A stretch of 6,226 nucleotides of DNA, from positions 1 to 6,226 of the forward strand of contig JAITGW010000055.1 in assembly GCA_031280325.1 (NCBI GenBank). Reading direction: 5' to 3'. Position 1 is the stretch's first letter. The number at the start of each line of letters is the position of its first letter. A model generated the notes under the pieces. That model did no database searches and was not told where the DNA came from. It saw nothing but the letters and a program-made list of their open reading frames with translations. Below are positions 4,568-6,226 of this stretch, in pieces. Made by a program: the position numbers and the translations under genes. The stretch comes from Oscillospiraceae bacterium. Lineage in GTDB: Bacteria > Bacillota > Clostridia > Oscillospirales > Oscillospiraceae.

Positions 4568-6088
4568 TTGATTTCTTCAATACGGTCTGCGGGGCTTGGC
4601 GGAATACGCGGCTTTGAGGTCACGGTGGAGTGTTTTCTCTCCGGAGGACTTCCTGGATTTGACGTCGTGGGGCTTCCTGACAGCGCCGTGCGCGAAGCGC
4701 GGGAACGCGTGCGCGCCGCCGTCAAAAACGCGGGACTGAAGTTTCCCGTGTCGAAAATCACCGTTAACCTCGCCCCGGCTGACACAAAAAAAGCCGGAAC
4801 GGTCTATGACTTTCCGATTTTACTGTCGATCCTCGCCGCGTCGGGCGATATTGACCCGATTCCGCCCGACTGCGCCTTTTTCGGGGAGCTTTCCCTGCTT
4901 GGAGAGCTTAGACACATTTCCGGCACACTGCCTATGGCGCTCGCGTGTGAGCGCGCGGGCGTGCGCCGCCTTTTCGTCCCGGCGCAATGCGCCGCGGAGG
5001 CGGCGTTTGCCAACGGGCTTTGCGTCTACCCCGTGCAGTCCGTTACCCAGGTGTTAAATCACCTGTCCGGCGTTGAGCAAATCGAACCCGTAAAGCAGCA
5101 GAATTACGCCGCTCCGCGCGATCATGCCATGGATTTTGCGGAGGTGCGCGGACAGGACGCCGCAAAGCGCGCGCTTGAGGTCGCGGCGGCGGGCGGGCAC
5201 AATATTTTACTCGTCGGTTCGCCAGGCTCCGGCAAGAGCATGATGGCAAAGCGGCTTGTGACGATTCTGCCCGACATGAGCCGTGACGAGTGCATTGAAT
5301 GCACGGAAATTCACTCCGTCGCCGGGCTGACGAGCGAGGACACGCCGATTCTCTCCTCACGGCCGTTCCGCGCTCCGCACCACACGGTCTCGCTTGCCGC
5401 GATGGCGGGCGGCGCCGTGAATCCGCGCCCGGGCGAAGTTTCGCTCGCGCACAACGGCGTGTTGTTTCTCGACGAGATGCCGGAGTTTCACCGCGATGTG
5501 CTTGAATCGCTGCGCCAGCCTCTTGAGGATGGGAGCGTCACGGTTTCCCGCGCCGCCGGATCAAGCTCGTTTCCCTGCCGGTTCATGCTCGTCTGCGCGA
5601 TGAATCCGTGCCGCTGCGGGTGGTACGGGCATCCGTCGGGCAGGTGCGTATGCACGGACAAGTCCGTGACGCAGTACCGCGAGCGGCTGTCCGGGCCCTT
5701 GCTTGACAGGATCGACATGTACGTTGAGGTCGCCTCGCTCGAGTGGGAGGATATATCGAACCGCGCGCCCGCCGAAACAAGCGCGGCTGTCCGCTCCCGC
5801 GTCAACTCCGCGCGCGCGATTCAGAGAAAACGATATGAAAACAGCGCGACGGACTCTAACGCCCGAGCCGGCACGCGCGAGATTGAGGAATACTGCAGCC
5901 TCACGCCCGAAGGGGAGGAACTGCTGCGCCGCGCGTTTGACAAGCTGCGCCTCACGGCGCGGAGCTATGACCGTATTTTGCGCGTGGCGCGGACGATTGC
6001 TGATCTTGCCGAAGCGGATAGTATCGGCAACGCGCATATTGCCGAGGCGATACGATATCGCACGTATGATTTTCGGAAAGAGAGTTAA
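4568..6088 (+). CDS. comM: ComM/YifB family Mg-chelatase-like AAA+ ATPase
   Basis: A 506-residue protein, the usual full length. In Gram-negative bacteria ComM is a hexameric helicase that promotes branch migration of incoming DNA during natural transformation; the role of Firmicutes homologues is less clear. The N-terminal Lon/ChlI-like domain (about 1-165) has the typical GLPGFDVVGLPDSAVRE (27-43). The AAA+ domain starts near VRGQDAAKRALE (193-204), with Walker A GSPGSGKS (217-224), FRAPHHT (267-273), Walker B VLFLDEM (298-304) and the arginine-finger region GPLLDRID (376-383). A Cys-rich loop (NPCRC, 346-350, and CVC, 360-362) is the family's probable zinc site. The C-terminal lid (about 405-506) contains RSYDRILRVARTIADL (465-480). 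All ATPase residues are intact. It starts at TTG behind a near-perfect ribosome binding site and is followed 2 nt later by thiI, so the two are probably cotranscribed. Confidence 0.97.
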   Translation: MISSIRSAGLGGIRGFEVTVECFLSGGLPGFDVVGLPDSAVREARERVRAAVKNAGLKFPVSKITVNLAPADTKKAGTVYDFPILLSILAASGDIDPIPPDCAFFGELSLLGELRHISGTLPMALACERAGVRRLFVPAQCAAEAAFANGLCVYPVQSVTQVLNHLSGVEQIEPVKQQNYAAPRDHAMDFAEVRGQDAAKRALEVAAAGGHNILLVGSPGSGKSMMAKRLVTILPDMSRDECIECTEIHSVAGLTSEDTPILSSRPFRAPHHTVSLAAMAGGAVNPRPGEVSLAHNGVLFLDEMPEFHRDVLESLRQPLEDGSVTVSRAAGSSSFPCRFMLVCAMNPCRCGWYGHPSGRCVCTDKSVTQYRERLSGPLLDRIDMYVEVASLEWEDISNRAPAETSAAVRSRVNSARAIQRKRYENSATDSNARAGTREIEEYCSLTPEGEELLRRAFDKLRLTARSYDRILRVARTIADLAEADSIGNAHIAEAIRYRTYDFRKES

Positions 6089-6090
6089 CC

Positions 6091-6226
6091 TTGAACGAGT
6101 TGATTTTACTTAAACAGGGAGAGATGATTCTCAAGGGCGCAAATAAACGCAGCTTCGAGGTTAATTTAGAGCGCGCGGTGCGCGCGCGCCTCGCGCGCGT
6201 TGGGTCGTTTGCCGCGCGCACATCGC
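6091..6226 (+). CDS. thiI: tRNA 4-thiouridine synthetase ThiI, N-terminal part (cut by window end)
   Basis: Forty-five codons are visible before the window ends. The start NELILLKQGEMILKG and the following ANKRSFEVNL match the opening of ThiI, whose first strand usually reads like ILLKYGEIxLKGxNRxxFE. ThiI moves sulfur to uridine 8 of tRNA (4-thiouridine) and, in some bacteria, to the thiamine precursor. Only the start of the N-terminal ferredoxin-like domain is present; THUMP, PP-loop and any rhodanese domain lie outside, so activity cannot be judged. The TTG at 6091 is chosen because the conserved first strand precedes the first ATG (6124). A weak purine-rich GGAAAGAGAG (6075-6084) spans the comM end, and the 2-nt gap suggests coupled translation. 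Arg/Ala codons at 6171-6200 form a run of alternating GC. No cysteine desulfurase gene, a frequent partner, lies on the visible side. Confidence 0.9.
   Translation, partial: MNELILLKQGEMILKGANKRSFEVNLERAVRARLARVGSFAARTS

Noticed and set aside
5561..6037. A 158-codon minus-strand frame opposite comM.
   Set aside because: It sits opposite conserved AAA+ and lid motifs, has no convincing ribosome binding site, and its Arg/Ala-rich composition is typical of shadow frames.

Overview
The window looks like ordinary chromosome of a GC-rich, spore-forming Clostridia-type Firmicute, possibly an Oscillospiraceae-like lineage. The reasons are strong AAGGAGG-type ribosome binding sites, frequent TTG starts, a TagA-type glycosyltransferase, an MltG with a long cytoplasmic tail, and a small Asn/Cys/Gly membrane peptide with a sporulation-like promoter. 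The placement rests on protein character recognised from memory, not on a search. No phage, transposon, CRISPR array, rRNA or tRNA was seen.

Layout: (1) Positions 116-2902 hold a tight plus-strand operon of four genes: an MBL-fold metallohydrolase, a WecG/TagA/CpsF glycosyltransferase, a thymidylate kinase-family protein, and 5-formyltetrahydrofolate cyclo-ligase. The junctions are a 3-nt gap, an 8-nt overlap and a 4-nt ATGA overlap, so translational coupling is likely. (2) Positions 2899-3033 on the minus strand encode a 44-residue single-pass membrane peptide, easily missed because of its size. Its stop overlaps the stop of the cyclo-ligase. It has a well-placed ribosome binding site and an upstream box matching the sigma-K/sigma-E -10 consensus. 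(3) Divergent from it, mltG (3113-4423) encodes the membrane-anchored endolytic transglycosylase that releases nascent glycan chains. (4) After a 144-nt gap containing a GC-rich hairpin, comM/yifB (4568-6088) encodes a full-length Mg-chelatase-like AAA+ ATPase from a TTG start. (5) Two nt later thiI (tRNA 4-thiouridine synthetase) begins, also at TTG, and runs off the window.

The genes are a housekeeping mixture: cell-envelope polymer synthesis and glycan-strand release, one-carbon folate salvage and dTTP supply, DNA recombination, and tRNA thiolation. Apart from the operon coupling there is no sign of one dedicated pathway, and I did not find a convincing new multi-gene system. The item most worth a second look is the unannotated minus-strand small gene with its sporulation-like promoter.
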